Part shown: positions 26,509 to 36,278 of the stretch, in pieces
How the letters are laid out: the number at the start of each line of letters is the position of its first letter
How positions within the stretch are numbered: position 1 is the first letter of the stretch
Source: Ignatzschineria rhizosphaerae
GTDB taxonomy: Bacteria; Pseudomonadota; Gammaproteobacteria; Cardiobacteriales; Wohlfahrtiimonadaceae
Direction of reading: 5' to 3'
Assembly (NCBI RefSeq): GCF_022655595.1
Contig: NZ_CP093379.1
Coordinates: 864,501 to 928,500, forward strand
Length of the DNA stretch: 64,000 bases
Translations under genes and position numbers: made by a program
Notes under the pieces: generated by a model
Told to the model about the DNA's origin: nothing
What the model saw: the letters and a program-made list of their open reading frames with translations, nothing else
The model's database searches: none

Positions 26509-27966
26509 TTGTCATCGGTTAAAGTCAAAGCAACTATCGTAGAAGATAATACTGGCATTAAAAGTCAGCTCCCCATCTTGATCACCGAACAAGGTGAAGT
26601 TGGTTCAGTTACCGATTACTTGCTAAAGATGGAAGCTGATGGTGCTAGTAATGCTTTAATGAATGGTTTTATACAAGCCACTTCTTTGCTCTTGGATTAC
26701 ATGGAAGCCAACAAAGGATTATTTGAAGATCCTAAAATGCTATTCCAAACCTTTGCTAAGCGTCTTTACACAGGCACCATCGGTGAAGATGGTTTAGATC
26801 CCTCTGGCTTGTACTGGGTGCCAAGCTCAACTGATAACGTCAATAAACATATTCATCGATTAACGGCATTTACTGATTGGCTGGCTAACAAGCATGGCGC
26901 AGAGCCAATGAACCCTTTGCGAGATGCCACACCTCATGAGCAACGCCTTAATTACGCTGCTTGGTATCGAAAAAACCAAAATGACTTCCTTGGACATATT
27001 GAAGATAAAACTGTTAACAAAACCATCCGTAAAGCTCGCACAATGAAAGGACGCACTCCATTGACGAAAGCCGAAGACGATGCTTTAGCATTCCCAGATA
27101 AGCATTGGGAATCATTCTATAAAGATGGTATTGGCGGAGCAAAAGATCCACGAGTTGCGCTGAGAGATAAGCTTATGCTGCTCTTGATGCACGGTGGCGG
27201 TTTGCGTGAAAGTGAAGCTATTATGCTGTGGGTGACTGATGTACTTGAAGATCCGTATGACCCTGAAAAAGCGATAGTTCGAATTTACAACGAAGTCGAT
27301 GGTAAAGCACCCGAAGGTTGGCGTAGTCGCTCAGGCACAAAAACCAGAGAAGCCTATTTACAAGAAAAATACGCTCGTATACCACGCAAACGAATGAAAG
27401 GCACGGCATACGTTGGCTGGAAAACAAGAGTTGTAGACCATCGAGATAACTACATACAAGTTCAGTGGTTTCCAGCGGATTATGGCAAGGTTTTTATGTC
27501 ACTGTGGAAGAGCTACCTAAAATATCGAGCCAGTATTGACTGCCATCACCCCTATGCGTTCATTTCATTCCATCACAGCGCCCTTGGAAACCCATACACT
27601 TTGAATGCGTTTCACCAAAGCTATGCGGCGGGATTAAGGCGCATTGGCTTAGAGCCAAACAAATCGGAAGGGTTAGGCCCGCACGGTCATCGTCATAGCT
27701 ATGGCAGACGTTTAGAGCGTTCAGGACTTAACCCGTTGGTGATACGACGATGTATGCACCATAAATCACTGGAGTCTCAAGTTCCCTACACAGGTAAAGG
27801 GCAGCAGGAAATCTCCGATGAACTCAACAAGGCCACGCTACAACTGGCAAATCCTGAGTCCAAAGTCAAAGCGCTCGACTGGAAAGAGTTGGTCGAGCAT
27901 GGTTTTGACGACATTGACCCGCAAGGGTATTTCACAGGTAAGCACCCCAAATTGCGAGGTAAATAA
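26509..27966 (+). CDS. gmtY: Tyrosine recombinase GmtY (Gamma-Mobile-Trio)
   Basis: A 485-residue tyrosine recombinase. Active-site residues are Arg233 in HGGGLRESEA, His392-x2-Arg395 in GPHGHRHSYGRRL, His417/418 in RRCMHHKSLESQ, and the nucleophile Tyr427 in VPYTGK. The long N-terminus and the order with the next two genes match GmtY of Gamma-Mobile-Trio islands; this naming rests on recognition of gene order and length, not a search. The start is TTG at 26509 with AAAGG 8 bp upstream. The stop overlaps the next start (TAATG). Role: integration or excision of the island together with GmtZ and GmtX. Confidence 0.82.
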   Translation: MSSVKVKATIVEDNTGIKSQLPILITEQGEVGSVTDYLLKMEADGASNALMNGFIQATSLLLDYMEANKGLFEDPKMLFQTFAKRLYTGTIGEDGLDPSGLYWVPSSTDNVNKHIHRLTAFTDWLANKHGAEPMNPLRDATPHEQRLNYAAWYRKNQNDFLGHIEDKTVNKTIRKARTMKGRTPLTKAEDDALAFPDKHWESFYKDGIGGAKDPRVALRDKLMLLLMHGGGLRESEAIMLWVTDVLEDPYDPEKAIVRIYNEVDGKAPEGWRSRSGTKTREAYLQEKYARIPRKRMKGTAYVGWKTRVVDHRDNYIQVQWFPADYGKVFMSLWKSYLKYRASIDCHHPYAFISFHHSALGNPYTLNAFHQSYAAGLRRIGLEPNKSEGLGPHGHRHSYGRRLERSGLNPLVIRRCMHHKSLESQVPYTGKGQQEISDELNKATLQLANPESKVKALDWKELVEHGFDDIDPQGYFTGKHPKLRGK

Positions 27967-30636
27967 TGGCTAGAACTAAAGGCAGAAAAAATGACGGACG
28001 TGCATCGGACTTAACGTTTAAATGGATGCTCACCACCCTTGGCCCTGAGTGGCAGCAATGGCAGGAATTAGCCGCTGAGTGGATGGCGATTCAACATGCG
28101 GCAATTGACCACAAGCGTAAAGCGTTGGGCCGTTTTTTTGAGTCCTACCTGGTAGAGTACGCTCCCTATGTAACTGATATTGGTCTGTTTTTCAAGGGTT
28201 ACAATGGCCATATCTGCTCCACTGAAGAGCTAGAAGCTACTGTGAGAAAAACTGTTAACGACCCCGCGGAAGTATCAAAATCTATCAACTACTCCTGTGA
28301 CTTCATTAATTACGTCATTGAACATCATCTATCTGAAGAAGATGATAGCGGCAACTTAATACCACTGGTTCGCAATCCGCTGAGCAAAATTAAGAGGCAA
28401 GACTCACACACTGAAACCGTACGTAACCCACTTCCGTATCGTTACATCCAAGACCTGCGCCAAATTCTGTGTCCATTGCCAGATAAAGCGGAACTGACGG
28501 TGATTGAGCAAAACCTACCACAAGGCGAGTCGTTACTGCCTAGCTATCACTACCGCCATTTCAAGCATTGGGCATGGGCACAAGAGCAGTCAGGGCAAGG
28601 CAAAGCAGGTCAAAGTGGCGACTGGTTCGAGGTCGAGCCTGACTTGATTGATAAAACCGACCCCGATTGCGTGTGGCGCACCAAAGAAGTGACTAGAAAT
28701 GGTAAAAGAATCACCCTCCACCAAATCTGGTCACCTGTCAGAGCGATGGTCATTTTCATGAAATTGCATCTGCCGCTGCGCACCTATCAGGTGTCCATGT
28801 TAGACAGCGGTGAAGCGGATACGTGGCGCTATGAGCAAGGTCAGTGGAAGCTCAATGACAAGCATGACTTTGCGCTCGGTAGCGAAAAGCGTCCTTTTGG
28901 CAAAGGCATCTTTCGCCGTATCCATGACACCATGACAGGGCAATATTCCACAGGCTTGTATATCAACACCAACAAAACCGCCGACCAGAATAAAGATGAA
29001 CTAGAACGCGGCTACATCATCCCTTGGCAGAATGAGGAAGTATTATATTGGCTGGAAAAACTGCGTAACTGGCAAGAGAAATACAACCCAATAGCTAACC
29101 CTACCGACTGTGCTGCATTGCTTTACAAGCACATTGGGACGAGAAAATCAGACAAGCAGTTAGAGAGCATGGGTGAAATCGCCTTTCTCTTTCGGGATGC
29201 GTCAGCGAAAGGAGATGACAAATACAAACCATCTTATGGGGGAGTGGCTTCTGGCACCTCTTTGGTATCAACTCTTGCTAACACTGGAAAACGAGCTTGC
29301 TGAGCAAGGTAATACGCTTGATAATGGAGAGCGACTTAAACTGGTTGTGGATTACCCAGAAGACACTCCAGAAAATGCTAAGGTTGCCACAAATTTCCCC
29401 CTGCACAGCTTGCGTGTATCGCTGATAACTGCCTACACGATGGATACCCAATTGCCACTACCTGCCATATCCAAACTACTGGCAGGGCACTCACGTATCC
29501 TAATGACCATCTACTACAACAAAATCACCCCGTCCGTGATGGCGGAAAAAATGAGTGAAGCCGAATGGGAGCTTGAGGGTAAAGCCAAGCAGTCAGTGCG
29601 CAACTTCCTCAAAGATGCCTCACTAGCGCAAATTCAATGCAAAATGGTCTACCACAAAGAAGACAGTATTCAGGCAGCACTGGTTAACCGTAATCCCATC
29701 GGCTGGGAGGAGCGTTCAGCTGGCTTATGTTTGGTCGGAGGCAACACCGTCAAATCGGATGAAGTCAGTACGCTGGGCGGGTGCTGGAACGGTGGTGAGT
29801 TGATTAGAGATTCAAGTATTCCCGTTAATCGCATCTATGACAGCGTACCGCATGGCCCTGAAAACTGCATTCGTTGCCGTTGGTTTATTACTGAGGCGCG
29901 ATACCTGCCAGCGCTTAATGCTCAGTTTAATCAACTCAGTTACAAGGCGCACCAAGCGGCTAACCTATCGGTTGAAATCGAAGGTGAGCTAGAAGTACTC
30001 AAAGACGAGCAGTTCTTCTGTGAAGAGCAAGGTGCGCCTTTTACCAAACATAATGACATGCAGGTTCTACAGCGCCGCTATGAAAGGCAACAAGTAGAGG
30101 CCGATGAATACACCAAAGACTGGATAGCGTGCTTCGAGCTAATCAGCAAAATCATTCGTGTCGAAGAAGCCAGAAATGAGGACGACACCAAAGATAAACT
30201 GATTGCGGTTGGCTCTGAGCAAGATGTCAGCCATGCCTTGAAGTTTATCGAAACCGACTCAGAGTTGCTGCACTTATCGCTGCTTTGTGATGACGCGGAG
30301 TTTTACCCTGATTTACAGGACGAACTGCGTAAAAACCCTGTTATTCAAAAGCGCTCGATGCAACTCAGTCGAGTACTGATGAAAAAAGGCTTTGAGCCAA
30401 TTTTCATGGAAATGGACGACAAACAACAACTCATTGCCGCCAATGCCATGCTGCGCCAAATGGCAAAAATCGCCGACCCTGACGACAAACTTGAAGGCTA
30501 CCGCAAAGTGGCGAGCTACATCGAAGCGGGTGAATACCTGTCTAATCACAAGCTATTTAACGCTGGCATGAATGCACTGTCGGATAAGTCCTTGCGCTTA
30601 GAAAATCTCACCCAACCTGCGCTCTTGGAGGGTTAA
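27966..30636 (+). pseudogene. gmtZ: Tyrosine recombinase GmtZ, split by a frameshift
   Basis: Two overlapping frames make one protein of about 889 residues once one G is removed from the G5 run at 29238-29242. The N-terminal frame ends at 29303; the C-terminal frame is open from 29173. Across the junction the repaired sequence reads KYKPSYGEWLLAPLWYQLLL. The recombinase residues are all in the C-terminal part: HSLRVSLITAYT, LLAGHSRILM and the nucleophile in TIYYNKI. A CIRCRWFITEARYLPAL zinc-ribbon-like segment follows. As written the catalytic half cannot be made from the gmtZ start, so the island may be immobile, or this is a homopolymer sequencing error. Confidence 0.78.
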
Positions 30637-31313
30637 TGGACATTAATATTGATATCATCTTGGCTGACTTGAAAGACGACAAAGTGCCAAGAACCCAAAA
30701 AAACCTAGATAAGCTTAACGACATCCTGAAAGCCTATGTAGAATCGGGGCAGCGTGATTTCTCCATTACACAAATGGGGCGAGTATCAGCAGCAGAGGGT
30801 GGCCCAGGTTACGAAGCGTTACGAGCAACCAAAAACAAGCACTACCGCACCTTGATTGAAGCATGGGCAGCAAAGTGCAAAACAACCACCAAAAAGCCGT
30901 TATCGCCAACCTCACGCTCTAAGTCTGTTCCACAGGATAATAAACTGCTTGAGCGTATTCCAGACACTGCGGTACGGGCTTTGTTTGGTCAGATTATTGC
31001 CGAGCGCAACCGTTATCGCAAAGAGGTTAATCTGCTAAAACAGCACGCGAATATTACCATTGATAAGCGTCCTGTACGTCAGTTTGATGCAAGCGCAGAG
31101 CCGAGTGTTGAAGTCTTGCCTTCACTATCTGGCATCTTGACCGAATCCGAGAAGAAAGCCTTAGCCTACGCTATCTCTGACGAATGTATGGAAAAACATA
31201 ACTGGCAAACCACACAAGCTGGCCAAGTAAAAGACATGGAATACAACATAGAAATATTCCCTAGAGGCTTTGCGACAGGTCTACGCAAGTTGTTAGGTGA
31301 GGTAGATGATTAA
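30636..31313 (+). CDS. gmtX: Gamma-Mobile-Trio protein GmtX
   Basis: A 225-residue protein with no enzyme motif. Residues 1-85 are helical and look DNA-binding-like (FSITQMGRVSAAEGGPGYEA), followed by a Lys/Ser/Pro-rich linker, a helix (IIAERNRYRKEVNLLKQH) and a C-terminal domain with ESEKKALAYAISDECMEKHN. The start overlaps the gmtZ stop (TAATG) and its stop overlaps the next start (TAATG), so the trio is one tightly coupled operon. It is named GmtX from its position and size; its biochemical role in the trio is unknown. Confidence 0.75.
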   Translation: MDINIDIILADLKDDKVPRTQKNLDKLNDILKAYVESGQRDFSITQMGRVSAAEGGPGYEALRATKNKHYRTLIEAWAAKCKTTTKKPLSPTSRSKSVPQDNKLLERIPDTAVRALFGQIIAERNRYRKEVNLLKQHANITIDKRPVRQFDASAEPSVEVLPSLSGILTESEKKALAYAISDECMEKHNWQTTQAGQVKDMEYNIEIFPRGFATGLRKLLGEVDD

Positions 31314-31749
31314 TGGCGAACGGTCCGCAAAGAGCGCAGCAGAACCTCGAAGCATTTGAAGTATGGCAAGCCACTCAACTGATGATGACTTTAAGCAGAT
31401 CGCCTTTAAAGGCAAGCTCAACCGCATCGAAGTAGCAAAAGGGGTCGGTTGCGGCAAGTCTGCCCTTAACCAAAATCCAGCGCTTAGAAAAGCGCTCAAG
31501 GCATTAGAAGACAAACTGCGTGATAAAGGTATACTCCCGCCACTGACCGAATCTGCAAAGAGCAATGCTGACAAACCAAAGCAATACGACAACACGGCTA
31601 ATCGCAAGCTGCTCGACTCAAAACGAGTATCGACCTTAGAGGCTGAAAACATTGAGCTAAAAGCCAAAGTTAAAGAGCTGGAAGGTAAACTAGAGCGGTT
31701 TGGCGAACTGAATGAAACCTTGTCAGAAATGGGGTTCATGCCACGATGA
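31313..31749 (+). pseudogene. Small coiled-coil island protein, apparent 5' frameshift
   Basis: The ATG at 31313 overlaps the gmtX stop and begins MANGPQRAQQNLEAFEVWQA, but this frame ends after 40 codons. From 31363 another frame gives 128 residues beginning MASHSTDDDFKQIAFKGKLN, with a helix-turn-helix-like VAKGVGCGKSALNQNPALRK and a Leu/Glu/Lys-rich coiled coil (about 90-120). Joining the two needs one extra base near 31373, giving a protein of about 145 residues. Either the gene is broken, or it starts at 31363 without a good ribosome-binding site. It overlaps the helicase start by ATGA and belongs to the same operon. Confidence 0.65.
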
Positions 31750-33905
31750 ATGTTGCACTCCATCAAGACCAAATGCGTGTCACGAGTATTCCTTACAGCT
31801 CTACCAAAATGGTGATATTCAGTGGCGTGCCACTGAAAAAAAACTCATACAAAACTAACAGTGGCAAGTATTACGTCACCATCAAAGCTGATCCAGATGC
31901 CATCCCCGTTCAACCAGCCCTCGGCCAACACTGGTCGGTTAAAGGCCATCGTTTAATAGAAGAAATGGAAACGGGTGATTACGTGATGCAGCAGCATACC
32001 TATGAATCACCAGAACACATCGAATGCAGCCTGCCAGAAACGGGTGAACAGCTTATTCGCTTTATTGCCAGAGAAAGTGATTTCAAAGGTATCGGTGAAA
32101 GTAAAGCTAGAGCACTCTGGGAACTGTTAGGAAAGGATTTTCACCCAACGGTTGGAAAAGACACTCGTGAATCAAGAGAGCGCCTTAGAAGTGTCCTGAG
32201 TGAAGATTCTATCAATGCGTTATTTGAAGGTTACGCCAAATATAAAAATCTGGCCTACTGCAACTGGATGACCGAACACAAGATACCAGCAAGTATTCAG
32301 CAGCGCTTATTGAAGCATCATGGAGAAGAGTCCATTGAGGCTATTAAACAAAATCCGTATGTCCTTATTGGGTTTGGGATGTCGTTTACGGATGTCGATA
32401 AACTGGTTAATTTTGACCAGTTTAAGATCACAGCTTGTGATCACCGCAGACTAAGTGCCGCACTTGAAACCGCGATTCGCAAAGAGATTGAGAAAGGCCA
32501 CACCTATACAACTCAAGCGTGCTTACGCCCATACCTAACCAAATTGCTCAAAGATAAGGAACTGGTGACGGAAGCGTTTAAAGCAGGTCACAACAAAGCG
32601 CAATACATCCTAAACCCCGACACTGGCTCTTATCATCCAACTGCCCAGTTGTTGATGGAAAATGTCGTTGCCAAACGACTTAAAGCACTAGCTAATCAAA
32701 ACAACCTTTATGACGAAGTTGCAAATTCTGCATATTGCTCTTCGGTTGGTGAATTACCATACGAGCTAACCAAGAAGCAGATTGAAGCAGTGACAACGTG
32801 TTTGGATAACGCCGTGAGCTGTATTACGGGCGGAGCTGGCACAGGTAAAACAACGGTACTTAGAACCGCACTTCGAGCCTACCATCAAATGGGATTTGAA
32901 ATACATGCGGTCGCGCTGAGTGGCAGAGCCGCTATGCGCTTGCATGAGTCAATTGGCTTTATCACCTCAACTATCGCTAAGTTATTACGTAGAGAGCCTA
33001 TTGAGCCAAGTTCAGACCAGCCAAAGCATTTACTGGTAATAGATGAAGCCAGTATGATTGACTTACCGATCATGTATCGCCTTGTTAATCACACTCATCC
33101 CTCTGTACGATTGATATTTACTGGCGACCCTGACCAACTTCCACCCATCGGCTGCGGCAAGGTGTTGGCAGACATCGTTGAAGCGAAAACGGTGGCTAAT
33201 ACCATGCTAGATATCGTCAAGAGACAGGAAGGTTCAACGGGTATCCCCGAATACTCAAAACTCATCAATCAAGGTGTGATGCCTGACCAATTAAGCACAG
33301 GTGCAATACACTTTCACGAAACCAGTAAAACAGACATTGCCAAAGTCTGTTGCGAACTTTACCAAGAATCTCCTGAAAGCAGTCGTGTCATGGCTCCAAC
33401 CAAGGCGCTCGTAACAGAAATCAATAAACTCATCCAGCAAGCGGTCAACCCAAACAGTGACAGCCTTGAGTTTGAAATTAATGGTGACAAGTTCTTTTTG
33501 CCACTTCGCATGAATGATGAGGTGTTATTTACGCAGAATCATTACGACAAAGGCATTCAGAACGGCTCACTTGGTATGCTAACCAACGCCAAACCTTCTG
33601 GTGATAGTTACGGTGAAGTGACGCTAGATACAGGTGAAAAGGTCGAGATAACACAATCCGTTCTCGACTGCATGGAGTTGGGTTACGCAATCACCCTACA
33701 TAAAGCTCAAGGGTCACAGTTTCCACGCATCATCATCGCTCTGCAAAATGGAAGAATAGTAGATAGAGCATGGCTCTATACGGCAATCACGAGAGCTGAA
33801 AGTGAAATCCATATCGTTGGTAGTAGCGATGATATGAAGCAGATCACCGAGGCACCTAGTCACTCTCACAAGCGGAATAGCTATCTGAAAGAGCTGCTGG
33901 GTTAG
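31746..33905 (+). CDS. RecD-like superfamily 1B DNA helicase of the island
   Basis: A 719-residue RecD2/TraA-type helicase. Residues 100-250 have helix-hairpin-helix-like segments (FKGIGESKARALWELLGK). The motor has Walker A GGAGTGKT (362-369), LLVIDEASMIDLP (motif II), FTGDPDQLPPIGCGKV (motif III), MAPTKALVTEIN and the C-terminal YAITLHKAQGSQFPRIII and WLYTAITRAES (motifs V-VI). It presumably processes island DNA during transfer, replication or repair. It is translationally coupled to the previous small gene (ATGA). It is intact and keeps the same G+C-richer style as the trio. Confidence 0.85.
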   Translation: MNVALHQDQMRVTSIPYSSTKMVIFSGVPLKKNSYKTNSGKYYVTIKADPDAIPVQPALGQHWSVKGHRLIEEMETGDYVMQQHTYESPEHIECSLPETGEQLIRFIARESDFKGIGESKARALWELLGKDFHPTVGKDTRESRERLRSVLSEDSINALFEGYAKYKNLAYCNWMTEHKIPASIQQRLLKHHGEESIEAIKQNPYVLIGFGMSFTDVDKLVNFDQFKITACDHRRLSAALETAIRKEIEKGHTYTTQACLRPYLTKLLKDKELVTEAFKAGHNKAQYILNPDTGSYHPTAQLLMENVVAKRLKALANQNNLYDEVANSAYCSSVGELPYELTKKQIEAVTTCLDNAVSCITGGAGTGKTTVLRTALRAYHQMGFEIHAVALSGRAAMRLHESIGFITSTIAKLLRREPIEPSSDQPKHLLVIDEASMIDLPIMYRLVNHTHPSVRLIFTGDPDQLPPIGCGKVLADIVEAKTVANTMLDIVKRQEGSTGIPEYSKLINQGVMPDQLSTGAIHFHETSKTDIAKVCCELYQESPESSRVMAPTKALVTEINKLIQQAVNPNSDSLEFEINGDKFFLPLRMNDEVLFTQNHYDKGIQNGSLGMLTNAKPSGDSYGEVTLDTGEKVEITQSVLDCMELGYAITLHKAQGSQFPRIIIALQNGRIVDRAWLYTAITRAESEIHIVGSSDDMKQITEAPSHSHKRNSYLKELLG

Positions 33906-34074
33906 CAGTTTCAAACTCGTTTTTGCCCCATTATTAGTTTCACCAAAGCCCTACCAGTGAAGTAGTAAGTTTCCCTACTTTGCATAAATACTTATTTGTC
34001 GAAATCTGATACAACACTACAGTTTTGCTACGATATTTGATATTGTGGCAAAAACGATTATTGAGTGAGTCAGA

Positions 34075-34359
34075 ATGATTTCAGGGTTAAATGGTGGAAA
34101 CTGCATTCTTAGCTCTATGGCGAAAGAAAGAGTTAAGAGTGGCATTCTAGATCATGCGCAAGTCGTGGGTTGCAAAGGTGAATACAAGGTCGTATTTAAC
34201 GGTATGGAGTGGAAAGGTGAGCCGCTTGTGCTGAGTAGCTCAAGGCAGCCTTATGAGGCTCGTATCTTCAAGAGCTTAGACGGTGCTATCGCTGAGTTAT
34301 TGCGTATTGGGCTTACAGAAGCATCTATTAAAATTACAGCTAAATCAGACAACGATTAA
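34075..34359 (+). CDS. Small island protein of unknown function
   Basis: A 94-residue soluble protein, not recognised. It reads MISGLNGGNCILSSMAKERV at the start, then VVFNGMEWKGEPLVLSSSRQ and a C-terminal helix SLDGAIAELLRIGL. No signal peptide, membrane segment or metal motif is present. It is separated from the helicase by about 170 bp that likely contain its own promoter, and lies 27 bp before mod, so it may be co-transcribed with the R-M genes or be their regulator. That is position-based inference only. Confidence 0.6.
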   Translation: MISGLNGGNCILSSMAKERVKSGILDHAQVVGCKGEYKVVFNGMEWKGEPLVLSSSRQPYEARIFKSLDGAIAELLRIGLTEASIKITAKSDND

Positions 34360-34386
34360 TCACAAATCATTGAATTTGGAACAAAG

Positions 34387-36278
34387 ATGAACATTAAAGA
34401 AGAGACAGTATATTCCAACGTTGAGACAGCCAATAGCAAACAGCTTGCTATTCTCAAGAAACACTTCCCAAATTGCTTTGATCGTGATGGTAATTTCATT
34501 CAAGAGCGAATGCTTGAAGTTATTAACGCGAATGAAGTCGAATTATCAAAAGAGAGCTATTCTTTAAACTGGTTAGGTAAATCATACTCGCGCTTATTGG
34601 CGAACCTACCACCTAAAACTCTGATTCATGCAGATGTAGAGCACAACGCTCAAGAGCAACATAAAGATAGTAAAAACTTGCTTATCAAAGGCGATAACCT
34701 TGAGGTGTTAAAGCATTTGGTTAATGCCTATAGCGAGAAGGTTAAGATGATCTACATTGACCCACCTTACAACACCGGTTCAGATGGTTTTGTTTACAAT
34801 GATGACCGTAAATTTACCAAAGAACAACTATCTGAATTAGCAGGTATTGACATTACCGAAGCACAAAGGATTCTTGAATATAATGATAAAGGCTCTAGTA
34901 GCCACAGTGCTTGGCTTTCCTTTATGTTTCCACGCTTGTATGTAGCTAAAGGACTTCTTCAAGACGATGGTGTGATATGCATTTCTATAGATGAGAATGA
35001 GCATTCACAACTAAAGTTGTTATGTGATGAGATTTTTGGTGAACAAAATTTTATAACTGATTTTGTGTGGAAAAAAAAAAGGGTGGAGGAAATGATTCCG
35101 TTCATGTAGCTGTAGAGCACGAATATATTGTTATGTATTCAAAAGAGAAAGATAAGTTAGAGCGCCTCTTTGAAAGTTATAAACCAGAGTACTTGAAGCG
35201 ATATAGTGAAGAGGATACAGAATCCAAGTTTTACTGGGATACGTTTAAAAGAAAGTCAGGAAAGCAGTACTATCCTATAACGTGTCCTGATGGAACAGTC
35301 CTTGAGTATGATGAAAATGGAAATAAAATAAGCTGGTTACGTTCTGAGGCTCGCTTTCAATCTGATTTGGAAAAAGGTGATATACGAATTTTTCAAAAAA
35401 ATGATGGTAATTGGTCAGTTCAGTTTAAGCAGCGTTTACCAAAAGGTAAGAAACCACGCTCGATACTTATTAACGAATCATTGCTAGATAAATCTGGAAC
35501 AACTAGTGATGGTAGCGATGATTTACTGGATCTTTTTGGATTTCATCCATTTAGTAACCCTAAGCCGATCAAGCTTGTTTCTGAGCTTATTAATATCATT
35601 GTCTCAGAGCAAGATCTTGTACTTGATTTCTTTGCAGGTTCAGGCTCAACAGCTCACGCTGTTTTTGAACTAAACAAAACTGATTCTGCTAATAGACAGT
35701 TTATTTTAGTGCAGATTGCTGAAAACCTTAAGCCTGAAGATGCTGCTTATGAAAAAGGTTATAGAACGGTTTTTGATATAACTAAAGAGAGAATCTTAAA
35801 GGCTGGAAGTAAAATTTCAGAGTCCCAGCCAAGCTTTAATGGGGATTTGGGCTTTAAAATATTTGAAACAGTCGAAGATTTTCGTATTGAAGAAGATGAC
35901 AAGGAGCTAGCTTTATCCAATATTACAATGTTTGACGATGTTCTACTGACGGAGGAGCAGTATCAAACCTTGCTTACCACTTGGGCTTTGTATGATGGTA
36001 GCGAGTTAACGACTCCTATTGTCGATATTGATCTCGATGGATATACGGCACACCTATGTGATAGACGCTTGTATATGATTGCTCCAGATTTTAGCAGCAA
36101 TGCGCTTAAAGCTTTACTTCACAAACTTGATGATACAGATGACAAAGATTTTGATCCAAACAAAATCGTTTATTATGCCAACAACTTTGACAGCGTTAAG
36201 CAGTTGGAGTTGAACGAAGCACTGAAGAGCTATGCAAATAAGAAATCTATCGAGATTGATGTGGTGGTACGTAACTAA
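34387..36278 (+). pseudogene. mod: Type III DNA methyltransferase Mod, out of frame at an A10 tract
   Basis: Two frames (34387-35109 and 35067-36278) together encode a beta-class adenine methyltransferase of about 630 residues. The catalytic motif DPPY is at residues 125-128 (YIDPPYNTGSDG) in the first frame; the AdoMet motif DFFAGSGSTAHAV is in the second. The break is at ten A residues (35071-35080): as written the protein ends WKKKRVEEMIPFM, while 11 or 8 A would read WKKK(K)GGGNDSVHVAVEH, the motif normal for Mod. This is either a phase-variable switch in the OFF state, a slippage-rescued gene, or a sequencing error. It overlaps res by TAATG. Confidence 0.82.
35071..35080 (+). repeat. A10 homopolymer tract inside mod
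   Basis: Ten consecutive A residues within the coding region, placed immediately before the GGT GGA GGA codons of the conserved Mod motif. A change of +1 or -2 restores the full-length frame. Tracts of this length are prone to replication and transcription slippage. Confidence 0.9.

Noticed and set aside
26300..26510. tRNA-based attachment site for the island
   Set aside because: No tRNA-like cloverleaf and no long direct repeat at either island edge.
29160..29310. Programmed frameshift in gmtZ
   Set aside because: No recognisable slippery heptamer with a downstream structure; a simple G5 length change explains the data better.
29173..30636. Independent recombinase gene starting at 29173
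   Set aside because: Its first residues overlap the end of the upstream frame and the join at the G5 run gives a continuous GmtZ; no ribosome-binding site precedes 29173.
31293..31772. 159-codon frame on the minus strand
   Set aside because: It is antisense to the small island gene, is Ser/Leu-rich in the way shadow frames are, and has no family features.
35067..36278. Separate methyltransferase gene starting at 35067
   Set aside because: It lacks the DPPY motif and begins inside the conserved Mod motif; it is the second half of mod after the A10 frame break.
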